Shown: positions 1-12,488 of the stretch, one piece after another
Layout of the letters: each line of letters begins with the position of its first letter
How positions within the stretch are numbered: position 1 is the stretch's first letter
Assembly: GCF_036417845.1 (NCBI RefSeq)
Contig: NC_089984.1
Span: 30,539,447 to 30,603,446 of the forward strand
Reading direction: 5' to 3'
Origin: Apteryx mantelli
Taxonomy: Eukaryota > Chordata > Aves > Apterygiformes > Apterygidae
DNA: 64,000 nt
Notes under the pieces: generated by a model
The model's database searches: none
Told to the model about the DNA's origin: nothing
Seen by the model: the letters and a program-made list of their open reading frames with translations, nothing else
Program-made: the position numbers and the translations under genes

Positions 1-868
1 TGAAGTGAAACTGGCTCTGGGCATAAGCAAGCATGGCAGTTACTTAAATTAGCAGAGTGCTTGAAGGGACAAAATCTCCATGGCCCCAGTGCCTTCACCT
101 TACAGAGTTAAACATTGGAAAGCCAAACTGGCAGCTCTTCCCGCCGCTGCAGGAAAGAGCAGCCGCCACTGCAGGAAAGAGCAGCTGCCACTGCTGCGAG
201 GGGGCCCTCTGAGCAGAAACACTCATTTCCTGCACCCTGGCCACTCTCCCAGCAGCAGCAGCAAGGTGCAGTTAATGGCTCCTCTGCTTCCTGCGCCAGG
301 AGCAGCCAGACTCTGGCCCCTAATACTCAGGATAGCAAAATCTGATGTTTATCCACAGTTTTGAGAAATTTTGTGCCATTTAGCTCACTACTTTCCTTTT
401 TTCTTTTCTTTTCTTAACAGAGTTGGCAAGGCTTACTGGAGTATTTGGAATGAGCATCCTAACTCTTTAAAATAATGTTTAAAGACTTCCTTAAACTATT
501 TAATTTATATGTTTTTACTCTGGTTTTGCTGTAATTCTTTCTTTCGCTTTTCATGTGGGACCCTAAGTGTATTTTGTAGAATACACTTGAATACAGTAGA
601 TAATTTGCCCTGAAATACTGGAAAACAGTACTGTCGTATTGTTATTAACCAGGCTTCGTTCATATATCTTTATTCTTCATGGCATAAGGATGTGTGTGTG
701 TTCATTTCAAGTACATGTATACTTTCATCCAGTCTATTTTAGAATAATTTACTTTTTTTTTTTGTAAATCAGTCTAGTTAATTTTCTTACTAGTATTTAG
801 GATTTTCTAGTATTCAAAATGCATCGTAAAAGATACAAACTTAATATAAATGGCTATTTTGTGTGTAG
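1..868 (+). other. TAF5: TAF5 intron (left edge), no exon recognised
   Basis: This AT-rich sequence precedes the first recognised TAF5 exon. It holds a 22-nt tandem duplication at 149-192 and a long pyrimidine tract ending in CAG at about 391-420. The tract looks like a splice acceptor, but the sequence after it does not translate to TAF5 and soon meets stops. I see no other gene. Confidence 0.6.
149..192. repeat. 22-nt tandem duplication
   Basis: Two adjacent 22-nt units (149-170 and 171-192), each beginning gcaggaaagagcag, differ at one position (ccg versus ctg). They lie in an intron of TAF5 and have no evident function. Confidence 0.7.
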
Positions 869-3800
869 GGTCTAACTGCAGTGGATATTACAGATGACTC
901 TAGCATGATTGTAGGAGGCTTTGCTGACTCTACTGTCAGAGTGTGGTCTGTGACTCCGAAAAAGCTACGTAGTGTGAAAACAGCAGCAGGTAATTAAATA
1001 ATGCATGCTCATCTTAAATATTATGGTCTTATGACAGCTATGCTTTGTGTGAACAGAGAAAGATGTCTGTGTCAGGAGAATTGTCTTCAGCGGTTGTTGT
1101 CACTTCATTAATTTTGGAAGAAGCAACGTGCACAGATGTGTGATTGCATATTGTGTATTATAGTTAGCAATGTTTTTAAAGGGAACTTTCAGTGCCAGAT
1201 AGAGGGGAAATCCTTTTTTTGTCGCTGAAAAGAAGTGTTGTAGCTTTGCTCTGGTCCCCAGTTGGGCATAATCCATAAGCATATATATCTTTTGTCGACT
1301 GATAGGTTATATTTAGACTTATATTTAGACTTACGGAAAATCAGAGTTTGGATTGCCCAGAACACTGGGCTGTGTGGTTGATGGTATGTTTAGCCTGACT
1401 TCCTAATGAGATAAGTCTTAGGCATCTGGTTCTATCAGCCTGTTCCTCCTCTGATTAACTTTTGAGCCCATTCACCATTTTCAGCCAAATTTGACAAGCG
1501 GAAGTCTTGGAGATGACTGTATTCCTACAGCTTTCCTGAAAATAATAATTCAGTAACAGTAATTTTCTTCTCTTTAGCCAGAAACAGTGCTGGAAAAGCT
1601 CCGGAGAGCTCAGTAGTTACCTGTTGTGCATGTCAGCATGCAGTGCTTGGAATTAGCCAGAGTGCGTCTTGCTTCTTGAGCGGATGGTAGCTATAGGGTG
1701 TAGGAGACAGCTGGGTATAGGGGATTTAGGGGAGAGACTAAAAGTATCTTGGGGTAGATCAAAAGGGGGAACTTTGAGGAGGAGGAGGATGGAGGAAAAT
1801 GTCAAGTATCTCAACACCTACACAAATTTGTGGAAACCAGGCTTCTTTAATTCCGCTGTTTATGAAACAGCGTGTTATGTTTGAAGCTAAATACCAAACC
1901 AACATTTCTTAATCTTTGTATTTAACTGGGATGTGGTTGTGGTATTCAGCAAACAGGAGCCTACAGACTAAAAGTTATTTTAAGTTGTGCGTAGTGTGTA
2001 GCTGTCAAAACACATTGATGCCTGAAGAATGTGTTTATGGCGTATTAACTTTCTGGGAAAAGACATGAAAATCTGGCATCTCTATCAAGAAGCTTTTAGT
2101 TTGTTTAGAGACTGGATGGTACGTCTTAAAAAAAATATATATATATATACCAGGTTTAATTTATTTTAGCTCTTAGTGAAGACTAGAGAAAAAGTGGTTA
2201 TTTATGTAAAGCATTGTTTTCACCTCTTACAGTGGTAAAAACACTTCTAAATGCCATTTTGAATTTCAGAATTACCAATTCCCAGGTGCTATGTCTTGTT
2301 CACTTCATACTTGCCTCTTAAAAAGAATACTGTCTGTTTTGCTGTTCATGGCATTTGTCTTTGTTGAACTTCTGACAGTTGTTATGCATGAACTTTGAAA
2401 TGTTACAGACCTCAGTCTCATCGACAAAGAATCAGACGATGTCTTGGAGAGGATCATGGATGAGAAAACAGCAAGTGAGTTGAAGATTTTATATGGTCAC
2501 AGTGGACCTGTCTATGGCACCAGCTTCAGTCCTGATAGGTAAAATAAGTTTATGAGTTCCCTAGATAGCTTGTCTCGAGTCTTGATCGTATGCTACTGGA
2601 TGTGAACATGTTAATGCAGCTTTTTCCAGAAGGTTAAAGCGATTCTTGTGTACGCAGGTCCTAAGGAACTGCTGTGTATGAGTGTAAGTGCTCATTAAGC
2701 CCAGGCTGTTGGGCGTTGTCAGCTTTTACTGAAATCAATGAGAAGTTGAGGATGCCCAGCACTTTTCTTGAGATTCAGGACTTAAATGGCAAAATAGACC
2801 ATCTTAATGGCAAACTGTAGTTTAAGCTGGGTTTTAACCAAGTGAATTGTAGAGAGGGAAACTGCTGCAGCATTGATTTCACTTGTGATAATGCAAAACA
2901 TAAAAATGGATTGAACATAGCTTCTCTCTGCACTTGCTCAAGTTTCCCTCATGTCCTAGAAGCCTTTATTTTCAAAATGTATAGCATGGTATCTTTAAAA
3001 TAGGAGATTTAAAAACATTTTGTAATTATGAGACTCTGGAGAGTAGAAAGTACATTTAAACAGCTAAAGTATTGCTCGCACGCACATGGCTACACGAGAA
3101 ACAGCCATAGCAGAAACACAGCTGGGAAGCAAACTTTGTATGGAATCTTGACATTTTGTTTAGCATGTTCTTCTTGTTTTAAGTGATAGTGTAACAATTT
3201 ACTGGTCATTCTTTTCATATAACTGGAATTCCTGACTAAAGACGAGCTGTTCCCCCCCCACCCCCCAGTATTGCCATGTCATCAGAATTAGTGTCATCAA
3301 CATCCCAAACTGTCCCTTTTTTTTTGCATAAGGACCTAAATATGATTCCTCTTGAATTGGTTTTTGTGCTTACCTCGCCGAAAGCGTTCATTTATATGTG
3401 ACAAGCTAAACAACTGCTGGTCAATGGACAATTTCTCTTATCATAGAATTCTTATAGTATTTGTGTAGTGGATATACAGTCTATGTGTAAGTTCCATACA
3501 TAACATGCTCTACTTTCTCCTGTGACAGAAACTATCTGTTGTCCTGTTCTGAGGATGGCACTGTCAGATTATGGAGTCTACAAACATTCACATGTTTGGT
3601 GGGATATAAAGGACACAACTATCCAGTATGGGATACGCAGTTCTCTCCTTATGGATATTACTTTGTGTCAGGGGGACATGATAGAGTGGCTCGGTAAGAA
3701 ACTGGATGACTTTTTTACTTGTAACTTTGTGGTGGATGCACCTTGAAAGCGACTAGCTGATATTTTCTAGCTCAGTCTCCTACTAGGAATGAATTTTATT

Positions 3801-6185
3801 TCACATGAATTAAAAAACATATATTTTGATGTAGTTTTATTTGCATTTCAACACATTAAATTATCTGAAAACAAATGCGATGGTGCGCTCTTATGTGTCT
3901 ATCTAATCATAAGTATTCTCTTTCTATTGTTTAATGACCATGACAGGATATTCTTTCTTTCCATCTTCTGAAATACATACTTTTCCAAAGCAATCCATGC
4001 TAATTTAGTAAACTGACCAGTAAGAAACCACTGCCTAATTACTTCCTGTATTCCTCAGTGTACAACAGACCTTGAACTTCATTAGGCTTTTCTTTATTAA
4101 TAAAAGTTTTTCTTTCAAGCCTATGGGCAACAGATCACTACCAGCCTTTACGGATATTTGCTGGCCATCTTGCTGATGTGACGTGTACCCGATTTCATCC
4201 CAACTCTAACTATATTGCTACGGGCTCAGCAGACAGGACTGTACGGCTCTGGGATGTTTTGAATGGGAACTGTGTAAGAATATTCACTGGACACAAGGTA
4301 AAGGCATATCACTCGCAGCATGAAAGTGACCTTAATTCTGGGGTGAGATGTTGAAGAGCAGTGTTCAGAACAAATACAGCTTGACTGAAGGTGAGTAGAC
4401 CTCATTAACTAATTCTGCCCACATGTGTGTTCCAGGGACCAATTCATTCACTGGCATTTTCTCCCAATGGACGATTTCTGGCTACTGGAGCAACAGATGG
4501 AAGAGTTCTGCTCTGGGACATTGGACATGGCTTGATGGTGGGAGAACTGAAAGGGCACACTGACACTATCTACGCACTCAGATTCAGTAGAGATGGGGAG
4601 ATTTTAGCATCAGGTAAAACTCGCTGGAAACAGTGAAGTTTCCATTGCGCTCCGTCAGTCTGAAGCAGAACAATATAATGGATTCTTTAAACTGAGGAAG
4701 GCAAATTAGAATCACTTGCCTAGCAAAAGTAGCAGATTAAACTGGTACAAGTTGAGTGCGTACAGGACTGCTGAGTGTGAGCCCTCGCTACCCTGGGAAC
4801 TGAAGGAAAAGTGTTACGCCATTAAAAGATCGTGCAGTGAAGTTCAGGATCTGTGTACAGTAGTGGCGGGGGTGGAAGCAGAAATTAGAAATAACTCTCA
4901 GGCTGAAGAGAAGTGGCTGTAGTAAGAGAGGGATGGGATATTGGAATGGGAGGGGGACAAGCAACAGGACTTGTAAGAAGAGAGGAAGGGATGAGTTATC
5001 CAGTACCTTAGTATTTCTTTATGCTAGATTTTTGATATAGAAATATGCATGTAATATTGCATATATATATACACACACACATAGAAATATGCATGTAACA
5101 ATAGTCAGCCCTATAAGCAGTGGTACTTCTGAGGTCTGCTTGTTTTTCCAGCTTGTCTACATGAGTTCTCTGCTGTATAATATAGCAGAGCTCCTTCTCC
5201 AGGAGGAAGCACTAAATTTAGTCTCTCCAATTTTAGTCAGATGTTTTCATAAAATCTGTAGGAATTTATTAATTTTAAACTGTTACTCTGTTCTGTAAAC
5301 TGGTTGAAATTAGCCAACACATTCAAGGTACTGATAGAAAAAGCAATGCATGGACACTGCAATCACATCAGGATAACTTCCTTAGGAAGGGCTAAAAATA
5401 GTCTAGATTGGTTTTGTAGCATGTTCCTAACTGAAGTGCAGTGAGAATCCTCAGTGAGCCACGACCACAGGAGTGAAAGCTAAGACGGGGTATGGGTTTG
5501 ATCCAGCCCACAGGCTCGTTCCTTCAATTTATCTGTTAATGCTCTAGTGAAAACAGGTCACTGGGCCTGTAATATGCTGCTGTCTTCCCTGTATGGAACA
5601 AAGAAACTGTCATTTGTGATGGGATCATAAACATGCCCTGAAATCGGCATCTAGCCCCCAGGATAGTCCTGTCTTCTCGATGCTGATCGATGTAATCCAA
5701 ACCCATATACTTGGAGAAGGAAGTTCTTTGTGCTTTATCCACAGCTTTCGTTTTAGGTTACCTGAGGGCTGCAATCCTGAGGACTTTAATGTGTGTTCAT
5801 TTATGTTAGAGGCTTGTTAAAATCTGTTTGTTTGCAGGAAGAGGGCATAAGTAATCACTGTTACGAGCAAACCTAGCTCTGTGAGCTTTATTTTTTGCTA
5901 ACTTGATCCCCAATAACTTTTTGTAAAGTGTAAGACCTTAAACTGTTGTTCTTCATTTTCTTCTTAGGTTCAATGGATAACACAGTTCGGCTGTGGGATG
6001 CTGTGAAAGCATTTGAAGATTTAGAAACTGATGATTTTACTACTGCCACTGGACATATAAACTTGCCTGAAAACTCACAGGACTTGTTACTAGGTACATA
6101 CATGACCAAATCAACCCCGGTTGTACACCTCCATTTTACACGCAGAAACTTGCTGCTAGCTGCAGGAGCCTATAGTTCACAGTAA
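869..6185 (+). CDS. TAF5: TAF5, TFIID subunit 5, C-terminal WD40 half (partial: 5' exons lie left of the window)
   Basis: Six coding exons: 869-989, 2409-2538, 3529-3693, 4120-4297, 4436-4613 and 5968-6185 (stop TAA 6183-6185). They total 990 nt, giving 329 residues, with all junctions in frame and GT-AG. The first exon enters in phase 0 (G-L-T-A-V-D), so the N-terminal LisH and NTD2 regions are outside. Translations such as FADSTVRVWSVTPKK, GHDRVARLWATDHYQPLR and GSADRTVRLWDVLNGN match vertebrate TAF5. The repeated GH...WD cadence is a WD40 propeller, and the tail ends with TRRNLLLAAGAYSSQ. TAF5 is a scaffold subunit of the Pol II general factor TFIID in the nucleus; the propeller packs on the TAF6/TAF9 histone folds (family knowledge). 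It is convergent with ATP5MK. The human protein is about 800 residues, so roughly the last 40 percent is here. Confidence 0.96.
2690..2775. repeat. Possible ancient amniote interspersed repeat in a TAF5 intron
   Basis: The stretch containing actgaaatcaatgagaag and gatgcccagcactttt resembles old amniote repeats built around a 'treating-and-saving' style gtcaatgggag core. The identification rests on recalled motifs and is not firm. It lies in the intron 2539-3528. Confidence 0.3.
5037..5098. repeat. 18-bp direct repeats flanking an (AT)n(AC)n microsatellite
   Basis: The identical 18-mer atagaaatatgcatgtaa occurs at 5037-5054 and 5081-5098. Between the copies is attgc followed by alternating AT then AC. 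It lies in the last TAF5 intron (4614-5967). Confidence 0.8.
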
Positions 6186-7885
6186 ACTATGAAGCTATAA
6201 GACTGACTGTGCCAAGTCATTGCAGTAGTGACCTCAGGATTTGAGACAAGGAGGAATGTCTTGTACAGGTGGACCCCACTAGTTTGTTCCAGGAAAAACA
6301 AAACAATGTAAGCTAATGCAAGCAGCATCTTCTGAGTTCTGCATTTCATATTTATCCACAATTTGAAAATACTGGAGATTCACAAGACATCGTGGCTTTA
6401 AGGGAAGGAATTGTTTCATGGTGCTTTTGATATATATATATATGTATATGAAAATGGCTGTCTCCCCTCAGAGATGGTTTTGAGCTCTACTGAAACTTTT
6501 GGAAAGTTAACAGCCTCCATATGTGTTCTCAAACAGTTTTTTAAAGCACTTAATTTACGGTTGGCAAATGTTTACTCAATCTCAAACATAGTCAAAAACT
6601 GTTCAGATACATTCAGAAAAGATGACTGTAGTGGAATTCACCATAGCCTGGGCTGGGCAACAGGTATGGTGAGAGTAACACTGCAACAAATAGGGCATTG
6701 AAAAAGTAGGCCCAGCAGGCAGAGGCTTGTGGGGAACTACAAGGAAGTTAGAGGTATAGCTTTTATGTATCCAAGTATTAAGTCCTGAAAAGATTTCAAG
6801 CTCCTGTGCTCATTTGAGATGTCAGAAATGCAGATCTTGTCATTCTGTTTTCAGAGGTAGCCTAAATGTTTTGTGTGATACGCAACCAGAAGTGAAACCT
6901 GAACACTTTCTTGTATGAAAAGAAGGGATTGAGCCACAACTGAAATACTTTACCCACTCTTAAAAACAGTGGACTTGCCCCCTTTTGCGGTATATTAGAA
7001 AAGATCTAAAGAGCTTTAAAAACCTGCTTCCTTTCTGCATAAGATTTAATGTATCAAACTGTAGTGAAGAGCCAAGAAAATGAAACATTGCAGAGCAAAA
7101 AGATTAATCAGTCCTAAGTGTAGAATCAGTTTGCTTTTGAAGCTTTTCAAAGGTCAGCTTGTCTGCTGAGGTGACAATTTCCACCCACCAAAACACGTTA
7201 TTCCAGCACCCCAGTAAGTCTTCCTGGAAAATCAGTAAAGCTCAGAACTTGATTTCTAAGGAAAATCAAAACATGCAAAACAATGGAAGGTTTAACTTCT
7301 TTCTATGTCTTTTAATAGAAGTAACAGCACCAAAGGACAGGCCCCATTTCTTTCAAATCTTTTACAAGCTATACGGGGGGAAATCTGTTTTGCATTCCTC
7401 ACTACTTCCAGTAAGAGCTTGGACACCTGTACAATCTGCTGGCTCTCTAGAGAAAATAAGAAAAGTGAGACTTGACATTTCTAAGGTAAAGTGAACAGAG
7501 AACTACCTCCCATCTCACCCTTTCTCTGCCTCTAACCCTTGGAGTAAAGGTACATTGCATGTCAAAATAAAGGGTGGAAAATCCATTAGGAAGCTCACCT
7601 TGAAATCCTCTCTTTAAGGAAAAAAAGGTTAAAATTAAATTATTATGGAGGGTTTTTTTTTTGTGTGTTATGGCTGAGTTGTTAGTACTGGTACCTCAAC
7701 AAAACTTCCTAGCACTCGATATGAGCAGTTGGATTTTAGTACAGTTATGGTAAATCAAACAAGTTACCTAAAACAAACATGTACAGTTTTGAGAGCTTAA
7801 AAAAAACCTGCCACATTCTGCCTTTGTATTTTGTACAGTTTTATACTTTTGATATTATAATAAATACTAAAACCACTTAGTTTGT
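6186..7885 (+). other. TAF5: TAF5 3' untranslated region with two AATAAA signals
   Basis: Downstream of the TAF5 stop there are about 1.7 kb of AT-rich, non-coding sequence. AATAAA hexamers lie at 7566-7571 and 7859-7864, so two alternative 3' ends are possible. The distal one gives a 3'UTR of about 1.7 kb. The exact cleavage site cannot be read from sequence alone. Confidence 0.6.
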
Positions 7886-10004
7886 GTTTATAGACTATGT
7901 TACAGGAAGACATTTTCTTCCCTTGATAGTTGCAATGGAAGCAAGACCACTGCTGGTAAGTGTGAGCACTGCTAAGGGAAACAGTAATTTAGAAATGGGT
8001 AATTGATAACTTATGTTTAACTATTTAATGCAATTTAGTTCTAACAGTGGGTGATGGGTTCTAGTTAATTAGGTGCATTATATTGTTGCAGCAACCATTC
8101 ACCTGAAAGACTGTATGTAGTGGAGGCCTGCTATGCAAACAAACTGATAGGGGGGAGAGAATTTCTTTGAACTGCACTCTTTCTCCACTAACCTGTAACA
8201 GCTCATGTCCATCTGCTGCTGCCCTCAGCTCAGGAAGTATGCTTGTATGCTTCATCAAAAGTCCCAGGTTTAACCCCTGCTGCTGGCAGCCTTCCAAGAA
8301 GCATGGTGTTGTTTAATCACATTCACATGTCAGCTCTAACATGAAATCTAAGGAAAACACTAGATTTTAACTGAGAAGTAGAAAGGCAGTGGGTGGAAAA
8401 CATGGAAGACAAACCACAAGTTTTACTTCAGTGGTGGGCAGGGAGCAGTTACATGCATCTAGTTGCAGTAAGAATACCTCATCTAGGAAAAAGAATCACT
8501 GATCTACTAGAGTCTCTGTCTGTGAATATGCAGGGTGAGGCCAGGTAACTAGCCACAGATCTCCCCCTGTACTATTCTCTAGCAAGTTCTAGAGATATAA
8601 CAAGTCTACCACATAGTGGCTTTCTGCAATGTTTTAAGTGGGCAATAACAGCTATGTCTTGCAGAAAGCTGGTTAGTGCTCAGGACTCTTGTTACAGGAG
8701 TCTTGTTACAGGAATTTAAGCTCCATTAAATCTCTAAGGTGATTGTAGCCTACTTTCCATCTCCTGTGATCCCACAGCCTCTGACTGCAATGCACAACAT
8801 TATAGCCCCCAGCTGAAATGAATCTTTTGATGAATTGAGCCATATCCCTTCACCCCATAAGATGGTCAGGGCTGAATAGGAATAAGGGCCTTTAAACACT
8901 ATGTGGAACACTCATATAAGTTTGCCCATGTTTGTGCTGAAGGGGAAGACTCAGCTTTGCTCCTGTTGGCTACAAGCTGACTGTTTAGTACTTGTTTTGA
9001 TCTTAGCCAGGAAGCTTCCCCCACTCTAATTGTGTTAGTCATCCAACTTCAATAGTATTTATCCTTCACAGTCTCCAGAAAGGTGCAAAACACTTAGCCC
9101 TGATGCAGCACAGTACATTCCAGGTTGAACAGGTAACACACAATCCATTATAAGGATTTAATATCAGCAAGTAAGCAAGCCATTTTCTTTCTGGCAGTTA
9201 CCTCTGCAAGAGAGGCTCGTAACAGAAAAAAAGCTTAAATACCATATTTAATAGTTGGGCTCCAGCACCAAGCTCTGCAGTTCATTGTTTTGGTCCTCTT
9301 AACTCCCCCATCCCCAATCTCTCAACTAAGGTGACTAAAGCAGCCCAAGGCAAAAGACTCTCAGCTGAATGCTCAGGAGACACTGCACTAGACAATAGCT
9401 TCCTAATCTCAATGTTATCTAAGTGATAAGCAAAAGAAAACAAGCACCTCCATATAAGCAATCTTTTGTCCTCCTTGGGAAAAGAGGGCATGCACACTAG
9501 ATTTGATCAGTCGATGTTGGGAAGTTTTCCATCCAAAGCAAACAGGTTCTGTAATGATAAGTTGCACAATACAGACAACTGAGGCAGAAGCAAATCCTGT
9601 TAATCTGCATCAAACCGCTATGAGTGAAAGAGCCATGGTTTCTATTTAAGCTTTTAAAAAACTAAGAATCCAAAAGACGAGAGCAACCAGGACAATTAGT
9701 TAACTGCAAACCATGTAAGCTTACTGTCATCCAGTAAGTCATTTGGAAGTGTGGAGATGCTTTTATCAGCTGCAAGCTCTGTGCTTCGTAGGACATTCAT
9801 GCTGCTGAGGTCTTTCACAACCAAGTTGCTACTGGTACTCAGGACATTTTAGGATGATGTGTCATAACAGCAAAAGAGTTAAGTCAGGCTAGTCATGACA
9901 ACAATCAGCTACTGCACTACAGATAAGTATTTTTGACAGAGGGGGGAAAAAAAAAGCTAAGTGTCACAATTCTGCTCTGTTGCACCATTTCATATTATAG
10001 ATAA
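7886..10004. other. Intergenic, between convergent TAF5 and ATP5MK
   Basis: AT-rich sequence between the TAF5 polyadenylation region and the ATP5MK 3' end. A 13-nt tandem duplication (tcttgttacagga) sits near 8688-8713. The open frames here are short and unlike known proteins, and I see no gene. Confidence 0.5.
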
Positions 10005-10099
10005 AACAAGTCATTGTATAGATTTTATTAGACTAGCCATAACAGGACATCAGCTTCTGTTACAGTGACACAGATGGGAGGTTCAGTCATGCCAGCAAC
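10005..10099 (-). other. ATP5MK: Probable non-coding last exon (3'UTR) of ATP5MK
   Basis: On the minus strand a good acceptor (pyrimidines then TTGGCAG, G at 10100) is followed about 75 nt later by AATAAA (plus-strand tttatt 10024-10029). The ATP5MK coding exon ends in a strong donor just after the stop, so a downstream exon is required, and this is the best candidate. The 3' limit is estimated. Confidence 0.5.
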
Positions 10100-11123
10100 C
10101 TGCCAACAGAAGAGAGATCAACCATAGCAAGTCTTGCACAGTGATACTGGTAACCAAGTATCCCTCTCCCTTAAGCCCAAACAATTTTAGTTAAGAGCAA
10201 ACTTGACCATACCCAAGACAAAAAATGATATTCTTTTAACATGCTAAGCTTATTGTTTTCCTATTACTGCAGATAAGGACAGTCCACAATTTTTTTTTTC
10301 AAAATGCCATTTCAGTGGGAATTTTGTATTTGAAAGCAGACTCGAGTATTTGCCAGAATTTTGCAACACTTGTTTGTTGCTATACCAGAACATAAAAGGC
10401 TACTAAGCTATATCAGATTTGGCCACATGGACCTTCCTTTTAACGTGCTCTAACTCACAAGTCAAATGCTTAAGAAATAGAAAACCAGCCACCCATACGG
10501 GCTTAGTTCACCCTTGCAAAGATTCACTATATTAGTCTAAGCACTCTTCTATAGGACCCTTCCATAATCAGGTGTGCAGGGTATATAGTTTCTTTGTATG
10601 GTGCTTCTTTACTGTTTAAAGCAAGGTTTGAAGAGAATGCATTAATCTCTTCTTGGAATTCTCTAATACTACTAACAAATGGGGCCTCAAATATTACTTT
10701 ATTATTTCTATACCCTATGAAGTGACAGGTTAGCCCCATTTTACAGCAAAAAGTCAGGCTAGAGGCACCTAACAGTTTTAGGCAAAAACTTGACACACCT
10801 AGCTGCAACACCCTTCAATTCCCCCTTTCTTGCTTCCTCTTCCTCCCCTCTATAAGGTCTCTAATCCTCTTCACCATTCCAGAAGAGTAACAATCCTGGT
10901 AACCCATAGTTTCTACATCCCCCATTAGCAACCTACTTCTTTCAAAATACCCCAAAGCAAACTGACTTTGTATTTACCATTTTAAACCTCAACTGAACTA
11001 TGAAGTTCACATGCCTACGCTTCTATCTCTAATCATATTTTGTTAGCAACTTATGCTTTGTCACTCTTTCTTCTTGAACTGGCATGGAATCATTTTGGTC
11101 CTGGAAGAACACCAGCCACTTAC
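10100..11123 (-). other. ATP5MK: Inferred last intron of ATP5MK
   Basis: This lies between the donor next to the stop codon (GT at 11123-11122 on the minus strand) and the acceptor at 10101-10100. It is AT-rich, and I see no other gene in it. Confidence 0.45.
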
Positions 11124-11126
11124 CAT

Positions 11127-11393
11127 TTACTTTTCTGCCACAGCAGGAGTTTTCTTTTTAGGCCTAAGCTTGAAGTATAAGATGATCATTGCAATGCTTG
11201 TATATGTCGCTATTACATACTGAAAAATATAAAAGGTTAGTTTCAGTCTAAAGCCCCCAAAACACCATTATGCTATACCACAGAAGTTAATTTACATAAT
11301 ACATACATTCCTCCTGCCTGTGATGGTATAGGAATTGAAGTATTTCTGAAATCCAGTGAACTGGTGTTGAGATCCCGAGTCATGGCCTGCCAT
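11127..11393 (-). CDS. ATP5MK: ATP5MK (USMG5/DAPIT), ATP synthase membrane subunit k
   Basis: Two coding exons, 11393-11307 (29 codons from ATG) and 11219-11127 (30 codons plus TAA), give 59 residues; human has 58. They are separated by an 87-nt GT-AG phase-0 intron. The N-terminus (MAGHDSGSQHQFTG) precedes the conserved QKYFNSYTITGR. The second exon supplies one transmembrane helix (ATYTSIAMIILYFKLR) and a lysine-rich tail. In mammals this small inner-membrane protein associates with the Fo part of ATP synthase and stabilises its dimers. The start is preceded by a 5'UTR acceptor at 11406-11405 (exon part 11404-11394). The gene is head-to-head with PDCD11. The last coding exon continues only three bases beyond the stop before a strong donor. 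Confidence 0.95.
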
Positions 11394-11984
11394 GGTCACT
11401 TGTCCTAACAAGCAGTAAAGTTAATGAGTTTTACAGTAAGTTGGGACAGGATGAATAGATAATCATATTAAACTCTACACTGAGCTTAATACTTCCATCA
11501 TCAAATATTAAGTCTGCCTCAGCACATTCAACAGACAGTGAATATACATAAGGAGTAGGCATATTCAGAGCATTTTATCTTAAAATACAATGCTACACAA
11601 GTGACATGAATGGAGATAAGGAAATTAGGGGTTCTGGACAGGAAGAACATTCATGATTTTCAGAATTCATTTGACTGAGTTAAATCATGAGAAAAAAAAA
11701 AAAATCAGTATGATGAAGATGCAAGGGAAAATTCTTTAAAATACTTACAAAAGAGCAAACTGCCAGTCCTGCCTACAACCATTCAAAAGAGGCAACCTTC
11801 TACCAGTTGTTTAAGAATTTGCAATACCTAATCAAGATAAAACTTCACTAGTTCAGCTATGACATTGTCTCAATTCCATATCAAAAACTGGTTAGCAAGC
11901 TTGGGTCTAGACCACTCCTCTATTTTGTGATTCCATATCCACTGCATCTTATGTGCCCACCCTGCGCACTCATAGATCTGGCTT

Positions 11985-12025
11985 TAAAAAAAAAAAAAAA
12001 AGTGTGTGTGTGTGTGTGTGTGTGT
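11985..12025. repeat. A-tract followed by (GT)12 microsatellite
   Basis: About 17 A residues are followed by twelve GT dinucleotides (12002-12025), a simple length-variable repeat in the ATP5MK intron. Confidence 0.9.
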
Positions 12026-12238
12026 TTTCCTAGTTAGTTTTCAGCTAGATCAGTGAGTTGACTAAGCTTCACAGCATTACACAGCACTGTGAAGTGCTTT
12101 CACAGGTACAACAAAAACACCAAGTACTGGGAACACACTTTTGAGTTTTGTCTGTGTCTAGACCAAAGTTCTAGACCTACTGTAAGAAGTTAGTTAACAT
12201 GAAAGTATGCAGACTGGCATGGCAATAATATACATTTA

Positions 12239-12445
12239 GAATCACACAACAGCTGGGGTTGGAAGGAACCTCTGGAAATTACTGAGCCCAACCCCCTGCT
12301 CTCAGCAGGGTCAGCTAGAGCAGGATTCCCAGGATCGTGTCCAGAAGGGTTCTGAATACCCCCAAGGTTGGAGGCTTCACAGTCTCCCCGGGCAACCTGC
12401 GTTCAACCACCCTCACAGCCAAAGAGGTTTTTTCTCATGCTTGAG
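12239..12445 (-). mobile_element. CR1 LINE 3' fragment (antisense on the given strand)
   Basis: The segment starts aatcacacaacagctggggttggaaggaacc and continues with the agcagggtcagctagagcagg and tctccccgggcaacct blocks. These are the reverse complement of the 3' end of avian CR1. About 0.2 kb is present, so it is a 5'-truncated, inactive copy. Degenerate copies of a cttatgcttaaggat-like word follow to about 12490. Confidence 0.85.
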
Positions 12446-12488
12446 GATACATTTTGCTTATGCTTAAGGATTTTTTTCTTATATTTAG

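Noticed and set aside
391-480. Strong acceptor-like sequence near the left edge
   Set aside because: The downstream sequence does not translate to TAF5 and has early stops, so it is probably a cryptic site.
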